Part shown: in pieces, positions 44,469-53,730 of the stretch
Numbering within the stretch: the first letter of the stretch is position 1
How the letters are laid out: each line of letters opens with the position of its first letter
Assembly: GCF_000383915.1 (NCBI RefSeq)
Contig: NZ_KB912942.1
Coordinates: forward strand, 8,512,470 to 8,576,469
Direction: 5' to 3'
DNA: 64,000 nt
From: Amycolatopsis benzoatilytica AK 16/65
Lineage (GTDB): Bacteria > Actinomycetota > Actinomycetes > Mycobacteriales > Pseudonocardiaceae
Notes under the pieces: generated by a model
The model's input: the letters and a program-made list of their open reading frames with translations, nothing else
Databases searched by the model: none
What the model was told of the DNA's origin: nothing
Translations under genes and position numbers: made by a program

Positions 44469-45578
44469 GTGATCATCTCTTGGCGGCCCCTTGACCATGC
44501 TGAATACCGGGCGTCGTCGTGGTTCCCCGGCCTTGGCGGCGTGCGTGCGCTCGCCGCGCTGGCCGTCGTGTTCTTCCACTACGGCGGCCCGGTCTTCGAC
44601 CGGCTGCAGGGCTGGATCGCAGTCCAGCTGTTCTTCGTGCTGTCCGGCTTCCTCATCACCACGCTGGCGCTGCGCGAAGAGGACCGCACCGGCCGGATCT
44701 CGTTGCGGAACTTCTACCTCCGCCGCGTCTTCCGGATCATGCCGGTGTACTTCCTGCTGCTCGGCCTGACGGCGCTGGCGATGACCCTCTCCGGGACGTA
44801 CCAGAGCAGCAGGCTCGGCGACGCGATGTGGCACTACCTGACGTTCTTCAACGAGTTCGTCACCTACAACACGCCGTACCCGACATCGTGGTCGCTGGGC
44901 GTGGAGGAGAAGTTCTACCTCGTCTGGCCCGCGCTGCTCGTCCTGACGTCGTTCGCGCGGACGGGAAAGACCGCGTTGCGCCTGATGATCGGCATCGGAG
45001 GGCTGGGGTTCGTGCTCGGGGTGCTGCCGCTGGGGCCCACGCACCAGTGGGCGAGCCTGTCCGTGCACTACGGCTCGCTGGTCGTCGGCTGCCTGCTCGC
45101 ACTCGCGCTGCACCACCCGCGCGGGTTCGCGGTGCTGCGGCCGCTGACCAGCCCGGCCGCGGCGGTGCTGGTCGCGCTGGGATTTTGCGGGCTGCAGCTC
45201 TCGGTGGAGCCGATCAGGCGGGAGCTCGGCGGGTACTGGCAGTTCGTGGTCCCGATCTACGCGTTGGGATCGGCCTTGCTGCTCGTGGCGGTGATCGCGC
45301 GGGGGCCGGTCCGGCGGTTGCTCGCGAGCCGTCCGCTCACCTACATCGGAGACCGGTCCTATGCGCTCTACCTGGCCCAGACCGGGGCCGGGGGCGTGAC
45401 CGCGCTCTTCCTGCCGAACAGCGTGCTCAAGGCCGTCGCGACCGCGGCCATCGCGCTGCTCTTCGCGTGCGTCCTGCGGCGTTGGGTGGAACTGCCCGCC
45501 ATCGAGTTCGGGCGAAGGCTCATAAAAGAGGAGCGGGCCCCTGACGCACCGCGAAAGGGACCCGCTCGGGTGCCTTAG
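44469..45578 (+). CDS. Acyltransferase-3 (OafA/YrhL-like) membrane protein
   Basis: A 369-residue integral membrane acyltransferase with about ten helices. The family signature is LGGVRALAALAVVFFHYGG at 22-40 (catalytic His), then LFFVLSGFLITTLAL, LRRVFRIMPVYF and SWSLGVEEKFYLVWP near 136-150. It likely O-acylates cell-surface carbohydrates, using acyl groups from the cytoplasm. The start is a GTG at 44469. Its upstream region carries 10-bp spaced repeats for a likely OmpR regulator. Its 3' end contains the terminator of the convergent ald gene. Confidence 0.88.
   Translation: MIISWRPLDHAEYRASSWFPGLGGVRALAALAVVFFHYGGPVFDRLQGWIAVQLFFVLSGFLITTLALREEDRTGRISLRNFYLRRVFRIMPVYFLLLGLTALAMTLSGTYQSSRLGDAMWHYLTFFNEFVTYNTPYPTSWSLGVEEKFYLVWPALLVLTSFARTGKTALRLMIGIGGLGFVLGVLPLGPTHQWASLSVHYGSLVVGCLLALALHHPRGFAVLRPLTSPAAAVLVALGFCGLQLSVEPIRRELGGYWQFVVPIYALGSALLLVAVIARGPVRRLLASRPLTYIGDRSYALYLAQTGAGGVTALFLPNSVLKAVATAAIALLFACVLRRWVELPAIEFGRRLIKEERAPDAPRKGPARVP
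45522..45567 (-). terminator. Intrinsic terminator of ald inside the acyltransferase 3' end
   Basis: On the minus strand, arms 45531-45542 and 45556-45567 (GAGCGGG/CCCGCTC plus inner CCCT/AGGG) are followed by CTCTTTTATG, a clear T-rich tail. It ends ald transcripts 13 bases past the ald stop but lies within the convergent acyltransferase coding sequence. Confidence 0.8.
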
Positions 45579-45579
45579 G

Positions 45580-46695
45580 TCAGGCGAGCACCGTCTCCAC
45601 CGCGGTGTGCGGCAGGTCGTGCGCGGCCGCGACGGGGCCGTTGGTGAGGGCGCCGTCGTGCGTGTTCAGGCCCAGGGCGAGGGACTGGTCGGCGGACAGC
45701 GCGGCCTTCCAGCCCTTGTCGGCCAGCTGCACGGCGTACGGCAGCGTGACGTTGGTGAGGCCGTACGTCGACGTACGCGGGACAGCGCCCGGCATGTTCG
45801 CGACGCAGTAGAAGACCGAGTTGTGCACCGTGTAGGTCGGGTCGTCGTGCGTGGTCGGGCGCGAGTCGGCGAAGCAGCCGCCCTGGTCGATGGCGATGTC
45901 GACGAGCACGCTGCCCGGCTTCATGCGGGACACCAGGCCGTTCGAGACCAGCTTCGGGGCCTTCGCACCCGGCACCAGCACGGCACCGATGACCAGGTCC
46001 GCTTCCAGTACCGACTCCTCGACCGACAGCCGGTTCGAGGTGACTGTGCGGATGCGGCCGCCGAAGTCGTTGTCGATCTGGCGGAGGCGGTCGACGTTCG
46101 TGTCCAGGATCTCGACGTCCGAGCCGAGACCCAGCGCGACGCGGGCGGCGTTCAGGCCCGCCACACCGCCGCCGATGACGACGACGCGGGCCGGGTGCAC
46201 GCCGGGGATTCCGCCGGGCAGGACGCCGCGGCCGCCGCTCGGCTTCATCAGCGAGTACGCGCCCACCTGCGGGGCCAGCCGTCCGGCCACCTCGGACATC
46301 GGGGCCAGCAGCGGCAGCGCGCCGTTCGGCTTCTGGACCGTCTCGTAGGCGATGCCGGTGGTGCCCGCGGCCAGCAGCGCGTCGGTCAGCGGCCGGTCCG
46401 CGGCGATGTGCAGGTAGGTGAACAACACCAGGTCCTTGCGCAGGCGCGGGTACTCCTCGGCGATCGGCTCCTTGACCTTCAGCACGAGCTCGCCCTCGGC
46501 CCAGGTCTCGTCCGCCGTGGCGAGCACCTTGGCGCCCGCGGCGACGTACTCCTCGTCGGTGATCGACGAACCGGTCCCGGCACCCGTCTCAACGAAGACG
46601 TCGTGCCCGCGACCGACCAGTTCGTGCACGCCCGCCGGGGTCAGCGCGACCCGGTATTCGTGCCTCTTGATCTCACGGGGAACGGCGATGCGCAC
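45580..46695 (-). CDS. ald: Alanine dehydrogenase
   Basis: A 371-residue NAD-dependent enzyme that interconverts L-alanine and pyruvate plus ammonia. The N-terminal block [20 protein letters not shown] has the substrate-binding Arg15. Lys in [10 protein letters not shown] (near 75), His in YLHIAAD (near 96), the Rossmann motif [17 protein letters not shown] near 170 and IDQGGC-type residues [23 protein letters not shown] (near 270) are all in place. The GTG start follows AGGAGG. Its length equals the family. A divergent quinone reductase gene lies 190 bases upstream. A terminator for it is inside the convergent acyltransferase gene. Confidence 0.97.
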   Translation of the reverse strand: MRIAVPREIKRHEYRVALTPAGVHELVGRGHDVFVETGAGTGSSITDEEYVAAGAKVLATADETWAEGELVLKVKEPIAEEYPRLRKDLVLFTYLHIAADRPLTDALLAAGTTGIAYETVQKPNGALPLLAPMSEVAGRLAPQVGAYSLMKPSGGRGVLPGGIPGVHPARVVVIGGGVAGLNAARVALGLGSDVEILDTNVDRLRQIDNDFGGRIRTVTSNRLSVEESVLEADLVIGAVLVPGAKAPKLVSNGLVSRMKPGSVLVDIAIDQGGCFADSRPTTHDDPTYTVHNSVFYCVANMPGAVPRTSTYGLTNVTLPYAVQLADKGWKAALSADQSLALGLNTHDGALTNGPVAAAHDLPHTAVETVLA

Positions 46696-46888
46696 TGCTG
46701 GCCTCCTGCGGGCGGTGTCCGGAACAAAGGTGCTGACACTCACGGTGAAGCACCCAGACGGCGGTGTCATCATTCCGTCAGAACAGTCTTGCGCGCGGTT
46801 GATAGTGCTGACAGGACAAACCGGTTGACCTCGACCGCACTCGAGGTAGTTGGCTGTGCTCCGGCGGAGATCTTCAGGAAGGGCATCT

Positions 46889-47830
46889 ATGCGAGCGGTG
46901 TGGCTGCGGGAGTTCGGCGGACCGGCGGTGCTGGTGGCGGGGGACGCGCCCGATCCGGTTCCCGGGCCGGGGCAGGTGCTGATCGAGGTGGCGTTCGCCA
47001 ACGTCACGTTCGTGGAAACGCAGTTCCGGGCGACCGGGGCCGGGCCGTTCGCCGGCTCGCTGCCGATGGTTCCGGGCAACGGGGTCGGCGGCGTGATCAG
47101 CCGGATCGGCGAAGGGGTGGCCCCGGCTCTGATCGGGAAACGCGTGGTGACCTCGACCGGTGGCAGCGGCGGCTACGCCCAGCGCGCGGTCGTGGACGCC
47201 GAGCTGGTGTTTCCGGTGCCGCAGGCGCTGAGCCTCGACGCGGCCGTCGCGTTGCTGGCCGACGGCCGCACGGCGACCGGGCTGGTCCGCGCGACGGCGG
47301 TGGCGCCGGGCGAGCGGGTCCTGGTCGAAGCTGCCGCCGGCGGGGTCGGCAGCTTGCTGGTGCAGCTGGCGAAGGCGGCGGGCGCGGAGGTCGTCGCGGC
47401 GGCGGGCGGCGCGGAGAAGGCGGCCCAGGCGCGGGATCTGGGCGCGGCGCTGGCGGTGGACTACACGAATCCACAGTGGACGGACGAGGTCGGGCCGGTG
47501 GACGTGGTCTTCGACGGCGTCGGCGGCGAGGTCGGCACGGCGGCGTACCGGCTGGTGCGGCCCGGCGGGCGGATGGCGATTTACGGCCTGTCCAGCGGAT
47601 CGTGGGCAGAAGTGCCCGAAGAGGAAGCAGCGAAGCGCGGAGTCGAGGTGATCCGGTCTATCGGCGACGCGGCGGCGATGCGGGAGTACACCGAGTCCGC
47701 GCTGGAAGCCGCCGCGGCGGGCCAGCTCACGCCGGTGATCGGGCAGCGATTCCCGTTGGAGCGCGCGGCCGACGCGCACGCGGCGATCGAATCGCGCGGC
47801 ACGATCGGGAAGACACTGCTGGTCGCATGA
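46889..47830 (+). CDS. NADPH:quinone reductase-like MDR oxidoreductase
   Basis: A 313-residue medium-chain reductase of the quinone oxidoreductase (QOR) class, which lacks the zinc ligands of alcohol dehydrogenases. It starts MRAVWLREFGGPAVLV, and has the cofactor motif VEAAAGGVGSLLVQLAKAAGAEVVA near 145-169 and DVVFDGVGGEVGTAAY near 204. It ends with the short-chain-like ERAADAHAAIESRGTIGKTLL. ATG 46889 follows AAGGGC. It reduces quinones or enones with NAD(P)H. It is divergent from ald and convergent with the PucR gene across a repeat. Confidence 0.92.
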   Translation: MRAVWLREFGGPAVLVAGDAPDPVPGPGQVLIEVAFANVTFVETQFRATGAGPFAGSLPMVPGNGVGGVISRIGEGVAPALIGKRVVTSTGGSGGYAQRAVVDAELVFPVPQALSLDAAVALLADGRTATGLVRATAVAPGERVLVEAAAGGVGSLLVQLAKAAGAEVVAAAGGAEKAAQARDLGAALAVDYTNPQWTDEVGPVDVVFDGVGGEVGTAAYRLVRPGGRMAIYGLSSGSWAEVPEEEAAKRGVEVIRSIGDAAAMREYTESALEAAAAGQLTPVIGQRFPLERAADAHAAIESRGTIGKTLLVA

Positions 47831-47860
47831 CGCCCCAGCCTCCGGCGGCCTCGCTGCCGA

Positions 47861-47917
47861 TCCGTGAGGGGGTCCTTGAGGGACGTGGGTTCCGTGAGGG
47901 GGTCCTTCACGGACAGT
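47861..47917. repeat. Convergent-gap family, direct-repeat variant
   Basis: TCCGTGAGGGGGTCCTT occurs twice (47861-47877 and 47891-47907) exactly 30 bases apart, ending TTCACGGAC as in the palindromic copies. It lies between the convergent quinone reductase and PucR genes. Unlike the other copies the inner block is repeated directly, so it cannot form the long hairpin. Confidence 0.7.
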
Positions 47918-47944
47918 CGATCGAGCCAGCGGCCAGGGGTGCGG

Positions 47945-49510
47945 TCAGCTCCACCGGAGCGCGACCAGCTGGGTGAGCAAGGCGAGCCGGACGTCCGGGT
48001 CTTCGAGATCCAGCGGAACCAGTTCGAGAAGCCGTTTCATCCGGTACCGCAGGGTGTTCGGGTGGATCCGCAGCCGTTCCGCGGCGGCCCGCGGATCGCC
48101 CGGATGCCGAAGCCATTCGTACAACGTGTCGACGTAGCCGGCGTTGCTCGTCTCGTCGTGCGCTCGCAGCACGCCGAGCGGACCGAGTTCGGCGACTTGG
48201 GCGGAGGCCGCCGCGGCGGCGGCGCGGTGCAGGACCAAGGCCGTCCACGCCTCGTCGTAGGCCACCGCGCGGCCTGCCACCAGCCCCGCCCGAAGCAGGC
48301 CCAGCGCTTCGTCGGCCTGCGCGCGAGACGAAGCTAGCGCGGTCGGATCGCCGGGTGCGCCGGCTGCCGCGCGCGGAACTCCGCCGCGTCGAGAGACCGG
48401 CTGGGCGAGCAGCACGTCCCGCAGCTCGGGCCAGCCGGTTCCGGCGCGGTCGGGCACCACGACGTACAAGAGCCCGCCCAGTTCGGTCGCGACCGGCCGC
48501 CGTCCGACGCCGTGCGAGATCCGTTCCAGCAACGCCAGCAACAGCCCCTCGGCGTCCCGGCTGTCCCCGCCGCTGACGTCCACGACCACCACTCGATGCG
48601 GTTCGTCGGACAGGTCCAGTTCGGCGGCCACCCGGCGCGGCGGCACCTGGCCCTCGAGCACCGCGCGCAGCAGTTCGGCGGATGCCCGGCGCTGCGCGTC
48701 GGTGTGTGCTCGCCGCCGCAGCAAATGCAGCGCGACCACCGGCGCGGCGTCGGCGAACGCGGCCGCGCGTTCCTCCGAAACCGGACCGGGCACGACCGCC
48801 CACATCGATCCCAGCAGCTCGCCGCCCATCCGGATCGGCACGATCAGCCGCGGCAGCGTGCCGTCGCGCTGGGCCGGGACGAAAATCGTCTGACGGCCGC
48901 GCGACAGCTCCCGGAAGACGCCGCGCGAGCGGAACCGGGCCAGCACGTCGTCCGGGATCCGGCGGCCCATGATCGTCGCCACCCGCGCCGGGTCGGTCAG
49001 GTCCTGGCGGGCGGAGTAGGCGAGCACGCGCGAGTTGGTGTCCTCGATGGTCACCGACGCGTCCACCACGGCGGCCACCGCGTCGGCGAGCCGGAAGAGG
49101 TCGCCGGAGCCCGGGTCGCCGCCTTCCTCGAGCGCTTCGGATTCGTCGGCGATCGCGTCCAGGACTGTGCGCAACAGCCAGACCAGCTGCGCCCACGACG
49201 TCGCCGCGTGCACCTGGATCAACGCGATCCCAGCGGTTTTGGCCGCGCGTTTCACCGGCGGTTTCGCGGCGAGCGGCGGCTTCAGCAGCACGGCGGCGGC
49301 ACCGCGCGACGCGCTCGTCCGGACCAGCGCGGCGGCGTCCTCGGCTTCGACGGTCGCGACGCCCAGCACCAGATCGCCCGCGGCGATGGCCGACTCCGCG
49401 CCCGGCTCCGCGATCACGACGTCGCCGACCGCCGGGCAGCCTTCGGGCACGAGCAGCGCGTGGAGCAGCGTGGGACCGACCCGGTCCACGACGCTGCGCA
49501 CCGAGACCAC
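47945..49510 (-). CDS. PucR-family transcriptional regulator
   Basis: A 521-residue PucR/CdaR-type activator. An N-terminal PucR domain (about 1-125, LHALLVPEGCPAVGDVVIAEPG) is followed by a GAF-like or sugar-diacid-like central region (about 165-300) and the C-terminal DNA-binding domain HTH_30, LRIHPNTLRYRMKRLLEL near 486. Its ligand class is unknown; alanine and purine regulators of this family are known, and ald is 1.2 kb away. The GTG start at 49510 has GGAGG 5 bases upstream. It is preceded on the same strand by a membrane protein gene 24 bases upstream. Confidence 0.9.
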   Translation of the reverse strand: MVSVRSVVDRVGPTLLHALLVPEGCPAVGDVVIAEPGAESAIAAGDLVLGVATVEAEDAAALVRTSASRGAAAVLLKPPLAAKPPVKRAAKTAGIALIQVHAATSWAQLVWLLRTVLDAIADESEALEEGGDPGSGDLFRLADAVAAVVDASVTIEDTNSRVLAYSARQDLTDPARVATIMGRRIPDDVLARFRSRGVFRELSRGRQTIFVPAQRDGTLPRLIVPIRMGGELLGSMWAVVPGPVSEERAAAFADAAPVVALHLLRRRAHTDAQRRASAELLRAVLEGQVPPRRVAAELDLSDEPHRVVVVDVSGGDSRDAEGLLLALLERISHGVGRRPVATELGGLLYVVVPDRAGTGWPELRDVLLAQPVSRRGGVPRAAAGAPGDPTALASSRAQADEALGLLRAGLVAGRAVAYDEAWTALVLHRAAAAAASAQVAELGPLGVLRAHDETSNAGYVDTLYEWLRHPGDPRAAAERLRIHPNTLRYRMKRLLELVPLDLEDPDVRLALLTQLVALRWS

Positions 49511-49534
49511 AACTACCTCCAGCGCTTGCTCGTC

Positions 49535-50086
49535 TTAGCTGGAACGGTAGAAGACTTCCCCGGTTGTGCCACTCGCGGTACTGCGTTCGGTGCTCACCGG
49601 AACGCGGCTGAACACCTTCGACCACGGCTTGAAGTAGGACACCAGCGTCGCGAGCAGCAGCAGGGTCAGCCCGACGCTCATGGCGCCGGTGCCGGACACC
49701 GCGCCCGCCCCGACCGTCTCGCCGCGCGCGGCCTCGTCGGCGTATCGCACGAACATGGGGACCACCAGCAGGTTCCCGCCGCCGAAAAGGGCGAGCGTCG
49801 CCAGCAGCTTCCACAGCACCCAGTAGTAGCGCACCAGCTTCCACTTCGTGCCGAGGCTGAGCACCACCCCGGTGGCCAGCGCGAGCAGGCTTGCCGGGAA
49901 GTACAGCACGCTCGCGAGCAGCCCGGCGATCACGTGCGCGCCGCGCGTGGTCACCGGGTCGGACCCGGCGAGCGCGACCACGTTGCACACCAGGATCGCG
50001 AGTTCCGCGCCGATCCAGCCGACCGAAGTCACGACGTGCGCGAACAGGAACCACTTGCGGGTCGCCGGGCGCATTCGCCAATCCAT
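49535..50086 (-). CDS. DUF2269-like integral membrane protein
   Basis: A 183-residue membrane protein with four predicted helices at about 12-34 (FLFAHVVTSVGWIGAELAIL), 45-72, 88-110 and 135-155. A charged C-terminal tail (KPWSKVFSRVPVSTERS) follows. The H(V)xxS/GWxG motif in the first helix resembles DUF2269/DUF2214 membrane proteins of unknown role. It starts at 50086 and ends 24 bases before the PucR GTG, so both can share a transcript. No ligand motif is seen. Confidence 0.75.
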   Translation of the reverse strand: MDWRMRPATRKWFLFAHVVTSVGWIGAELAILVCNVVALAGSDPVTTRGAHVIAGLLASVLYFPASLLALATGVVLSLGTKWKLVRYYWVLWKLLATLALFGGGNLLVVPMFVRYADEAARGETVGAGAVSGTGAMSVGLTLLLLATLVSYFKPWSKVFSRVPVSTERSTASGTTGEVFYRSS

Positions 50087-50255
50087 GACCTGAGAATGCG
50101 CGGCAGCGAGCAGTCTCGTCGTCCGTCAGAGCTCGGTACTTGCGCGTACGTCCGGGTGCGTAGTGCTCCCATCCCGTGAGAGCTGTTGGGCGATTCGCCC
50201 GGCCTGGTTACCGTCTGCGCCCAGCCGATCGCTTTCGAACCGCTAGGAGCAGGAC

Positions 50256-51563
50256 ATGCCGGAAGACACCACGAGCTGGTCCTTCGAGACCAAGCAGATC
50301 CACGCCGGGGCGGCGCCCGATCCGGCCACTGGCGCCCGCGCCACACCGATCTACCAGACCACCTCGTACGTCTTCCGCGACACCCAGCACGGGGCCGACT
50401 TGTTCAGCCTCGCCGAGCCGGGCCACATCTACACGCGCATCAACAACCCGACCCAGGACGTGCTGGAGCAGCGTGTCGCCTCGCTCGAAGGCGGGGTGGC
50501 CGGGCTCGCGTTCGCGTCCGGTTCGGCGGCGATCACCGCGGCGGTGCTGACCCTGGCCGGTGCGGGCGACCACATCGTCACCAGCCCGTCGCTGTACGGC
50601 GGCACCTTCAACCTCTTCCAGTACACGCTGCCGAAGCTGGGCATCGAGGTCACCTTCATCGAGGACCAGGACGACGCGGAGCAGTGGCGCGCGGCGGCCC
50701 GGCCGAACACGAAGCTGTTCTTCGGCGAGACGCTGGCCAACCCGAGCAGCGCGGTGCTGGACATCCGCAAGGTCGCCGACGTGGCGCACGAGGCCGGCGT
50801 ACCGCTGGTCGTGGACAACACGGTGCCGACGCCGTACCTGGTCCGCCCGATCGAGCACGGCGCGGACATCGTCGTGCACTCGGCCACCAAGTACCTGGGC
50901 GGCCACGGCACCTCGGTGGCCGGGGTGCTGGTCGACGGCGGCACCTTCGACTTCGGCAAGGACCCGGCGAAGTTCCCGGGCTTCAACGAGCCGGACCCGA
51001 GCTATCACGGTTTGAAGTACTGGGAAGCGCTCGGCCCGGGCGCGTTCGCTGCCAAGGCGCGGGTACAGGTGCTGCGCGACACCGGTGCGGCGATCGCTCC
51101 GCTGAACAGCTTCCTCATCCTCCAGGGCATCGAGACGCTCTCGCTGCGACTGGAGCGGCACACCACCAACGCGCAGGCGCTGGCCGAGTGGCTGGAAGAG
51201 CGCGACGAGGTCGAGAAGGTCTACTACGCGGGCCTGCCGTCGAGCCCGTTCTACGAATCCGCGCAGAAGTACCTGCCGCGAGGTGCCGGCGCGGTGCTGT
51301 CGTTCGAACTGCGCGGCGGCATCGAGGCGGGCCGGAAGTTCGTCGACGGCACCGAACTGCACAGCCAGCTGGTGAACCTCGGCGACGTGCGCAGCCTCAT
51401 CGTGCACCCGGCGTCGACCACGCACAGCCAGCTCACGCCGGAGGAGCAGGTCGCCGCGGGTGTTACGCCGGGCCTGGTCCGGCTCGCCGTCGGCTTGGAA
51501 GGGATCGAGGACCTCAAGGCCGACCTGGAGGCGGGTTTCCGCGCCGCGAAGGCGGCGCAATGA
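50256..51563 (+). CDS. metY: O-acetylhomoserine sulfhydrylase (MetY-like)
   Basis: A 435-residue PLP enzyme of the Cys/Met metabolism family. It combines O-acetylhomoserine with sulfide to form homocysteine. The N terminus [15 protein letters not shown] is typical of MetY, with [31 protein letters not shown] and the PLP Lys in [13 protein letters not shown] near 209. C-terminal blocks [22 protein letters not shown] and [19 protein letters not shown] are intact. AGGAG lies 6 bases before the ATG. The homoserine acetyltransferase gene overlaps its stop by ATGA, giving the two-step pathway in one unit. No SAM riboswitch is visible in the 169-base leader. Confidence 0.95.
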   Translation: MPEDTTSWSFETKQIHAGAAPDPATGARATPIYQTTSYVFRDTQHGADLFSLAEPGHIYTRINNPTQDVLEQRVASLEGGVAGLAFASGSAAITAAVLTLAGAGDHIVTSPSLYGGTFNLFQYTLPKLGIEVTFIEDQDDAEQWRAAARPNTKLFFGETLANPSSAVLDIRKVADVAHEAGVPLVVDNTVPTPYLVRPIEHGADIVVHSATKYLGGHGTSVAGVLVDGGTFDFGKDPAKFPGFNEPDPSYHGLKYWEALGPGAFAAKARVQVLRDTGAAIAPLNSFLILQGIETLSLRLERHTTNAQALAEWLEERDEVEKVYYAGLPSSPFYESAQKYLPRGAGAVLSFELRGGIEAGRKFVDGTELHSQLVNLGDVRSLIVHPASTTHSQLTPEEQVAAGVTPGLVRLAVGLEGIEDLKADLEAGFRAAKAAQ

Positions 51564-52687
51564 CCGAATCCGGTGCGGGTCTCCCGCCTGTCACCGGTGC
51601 GTGGCGGGCGGGGGACCCACCCGGTGCCCGGCAGTGGTTCACCGGCCCCGGGGCGCTCGCGCTGGAGGCCGGTGGAGCACTGCCCGAATACACCCTCGCC
51701 TACGAAACGTGGGGGAGGCTGAACGCGGACCGCTCGAACGCCGTCCTCGTCGAGCACGCGCTGACCGGCGACAGCCACGCCGCCGGACCGGCTGGTCCCG
51801 GGCAGGTCAGCGCGGGTTGGTGGGACGAGCTGATCGGGCCGGGCAAGGCGTTCGACACCGATTCGCTGTTCGTCGTCGCGCCGAACGTGCTCGGCGGCTG
51901 CCAGGGCTCGACCGGGCCCTCCTCTCCGGACCCGGACGGGAAACCGTGGGGCAGCAGGTTTCCCGCGCTGACCGTGCGGGACCAGGTCGCGGCCGAGGCC
52001 GCGCTGGCCGACGCACTCGGCATCGATCGCTGGGCCGCGGTCGCCGGCGGTTCGATGGGCGGGATGCGTGCGCTGGAATGGGCGGTCACGCTGCCCGGCC
52101 GGGTTGAATCCGTGCTCGTGCTCGCCTCGACCGCTCGTGCCTCGGCGGAGCAAATCGCCTGGGCCGCGCCGCAGCTGCACGCGATCCGGTCGGACGTGGC
52201 GTGGCACGGCGGCGACTACTACACCGCGGCCGAAGGCCCGCATCGCGGACTGGGCGTGGCACGGCGGATCGCGCACGTCACCTATCGCTGCGAACCGGAG
52301 CTGCGGACGCGGTTCGGCAATCGCGCGCAGGAGCGCGAGGACCCGCTGCGGGGCGGACGGTTCGCCGTGGAGTCCTATTTGGATCATCACGCGGACAAAC
52401 TGGTCCGCCGGTTCGACGCGGGTTCGTACGCGGTGCTCACCGAATCCATGAACACGCACGACGTCGGCCGCGGCCGGGGCGGGGTGGCGGCCGCGCTGGG
52501 CCGGGTCACCGCGCGGACCGTGGTCGCTTCGGTGGACAGCGACCGGCTGTACCCGCCGTACCAGTCGGACGAGATCGCGGCCGGGACCGGCGGCACGGCC
52601 GCGGTGCTGAACTCGCCGTACGGGCACGACTCGTTCCTCATCGAGACCGAGCAGATCGCCGGGCTGGTCAAGACGTTGCTGGGCTGA
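51560..52687 (+). CDS. metX: Homoserine O-acetyltransferase (MetX)
   Basis: A 375-residue alpha/beta-hydrolase-fold acetyltransferase that makes O-acetylhomoserine for the preceding MetY. The oxyanion region is VLVEHALTGDSHAAGP near 62-77, the nucleophile Ser is in AVAGGSMGGMRALEW near 162-176, and the acid and His are in VDSDRLYPP and SPYGHDSFL near the C terminus. The start overlaps the metY stop (ATGA), so both are translated together. Length is normal for MetX. A palindromic repeat follows at the convergent gap. Confidence 0.96.
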   Translation: MTESGAGLPPVTGAWRAGDPPGARQWFTGPGALALEAGGALPEYTLAYETWGRLNADRSNAVLVEHALTGDSHAAGPAGPGQVSAGWWDELIGPGKAFDTDSLFVVAPNVLGGCQGSTGPSSPDPDGKPWGSRFPALTVRDQVAAEAALADALGIDRWAAVAGGSMGGMRALEWAVTLPGRVESVLVLASTARASAEQIAWAAPQLHAIRSDVAWHGGDYYTAAEGPHRGLGVARRIAHVTYRCEPELRTRFGNRAQEREDPLRGGRFAVESYLDHHADKLVRRFDAGSYAVLTESMNTHDVGRGRGGVAAALGRVTARTVVASVDSDRLYPPYQSDEIAAGTGGTAAVLNSPYGHDSFLIETEQIAGLVKTLLG

Positions 52688-52702
52688 AGATGGGCTGAAA
52701 TG

Positions 52703-52753
52703 CCGTGAAGGGAACATTGAGGGACTCTGAGTCCCTCAATGTTCCCTTCACGG
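52703..52753. repeat. Convergent-gap palindrome family, perfect 25-bp copy
   Basis: A perfect 25-bp inverted repeat (52703-52727 with 52729-52753) around a single base. The outer arm starts CCGTGAAGGGAACATTGAGG. Compared with copy 1 the inner bases change in both arms (CCCC/GGGG to AACA/TGTT) while pairing is kept. It lies between the convergent metX and lipase genes. Confidence 0.9.
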
Positions 52754-52764
52754 ACCTTCGGACG

Positions 52765-53577
52765 TCAGCCGATCGCGGAGGTCAGCGGCGAGTAGTAGCC
52801 GCCCCGCTGCCCGGCGGCAGTCGGGTGGTACGACTCGTCCACCGGCCAGGTGAGGCTGTGCAGGTAGTCGCTCGCCGACGAGCAGATGTTGTGCCCGTCG
52901 AACGCCGAGCGGACGTCGACGAACTTCGCCCCGGCGGCCGCTGCCCGCGAGGACAGCACCGACGCCAGCGTGTCCGCGCCGGAGTTGATCGCGGTGCGCT
53001 TGGTGTCGCTCAGCCCGACCGAGCAGGAGCCCGGCACGGTGTAGAAACGCGGGTAGGAGAGGACGACCAGGCTAGCGTTGGGCGCCTTGCTCTTCGCCGC
53101 GGCGTAGACCTTGTCCAGCAGCCCGGGCAGGGTGTTCTGGACGTAGGTCTTCGCGGTGTTGACCCGGTTGACGCAGGTCTGGTCGTCGTTGAGGGTGCAC
53201 GTGGTGATCACGTCGGTGAAACCGGCGTCGTTGCCGCCGACGGTGAGCGTGATCAGCGTGGCGTTGGACGGCATCGAGCTGATCTGGTTCAGCACGTCGC
53301 CGGTCTTGGCCCCGGAGCAGGCCAAGAAGGTGAAATTGGTGCCGGAGTGGGCATTGGCCCACAGCTGGCCGTAGGCGTTGGCACTGCGTTTGCAGCTGCC
53401 CGAGTCGCCGTAGCTGCCGGCTCCCACTCCAGAGGAGTAGGAGTCGCCGAGCGCGACGTAGTTGGCCGACGCGGCGGTCGCGACGTTCGCGAACCCCAGC
53501 GCCGTGGTTAGAGCGACCCCCAGGGCCGCGCACATCCGGAAGATGCGTCGTGATGGTTGACGGGTGTTTGCAGCCAT
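52765..53577 (-). CDS. Secreted SGNH/GDSL-type lipase/esterase
   Basis: The 270-residue precursor has a Sec signal (RRIFRMCAALGVALTTALGF to ATA near 36). The mature enzyme has YVALGDSYSSGVGAG near 40-55 (catalytic Ser), FLACSGAKTGDV, VGGNDAGFTDV near 113 and the Asp/His pair at DESYHPTAAGQRG near 249-261, all motifs of the SGNH fold. Six Cys residues suggest three disulfides, consistent with Streptomyces secreted lipases. A Shine-Dalgarno AGGAG lies 5 bases upstream of the ATG. It acts outside the cell on lipid or acetyl esters. Confidence 0.93.
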   Translation of the reverse strand: MAANTRQPSRRIFRMCAALGVALTTALGFANVATAASANYVALGDSYSSGVGAGSYGDSGSCKRSANAYGQLWANAHSGTNFTFLACSGAKTGDVLNQISSMPSNATLITLTVGGNDAGFTDVITTCTLNDDQTCVNRVNTAKTYVQNTLPGLLDKVYAAAKSKAPNASLVVLSYPRFYTVPGSCSVGLSDTKRTAINSGADTLASVLSSRAAAAGAKFVDVRSAFDGHNICSSASDYLHSLTWPVDESYHPTAAGQRGGYYSPLTSAIG

Positions 53578-53693
53578 AGGTCACTCCTGTCGTGACAGCT
53601 TGACGGGCTAAAGCTTTACCAGGTGAATCCACACCGGACACCCCTCTTGCCGCCGATGCGTCCAGTTGGCCCAGGCAGGAAGTAGCACCGGAA

Positions 53694-53709
53694 GTTAGCG
53701 CTCGCTAAC
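53694..53709 (+). promoter_or_regulatory. TetR operator upstream of its own gene
   Basis: Perfect palindrome GTTAGCG-CT-CGCTAAC, 21 bases before the TetR start codon. It matches the two sites before the carboxylase operon at 55009-55052 in the outer GTTA...TAAC arms. Confidence 0.75.
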
Positions 53710-53730
53710 CGGCGGACCTACTATTGGCGG

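Noticed and set aside
50087..50255. SAM riboswitch in the metY leader
   Set aside because: I could not match the leader to the conserved cores of SAM-I, SAM-II or SAM-IV elements.
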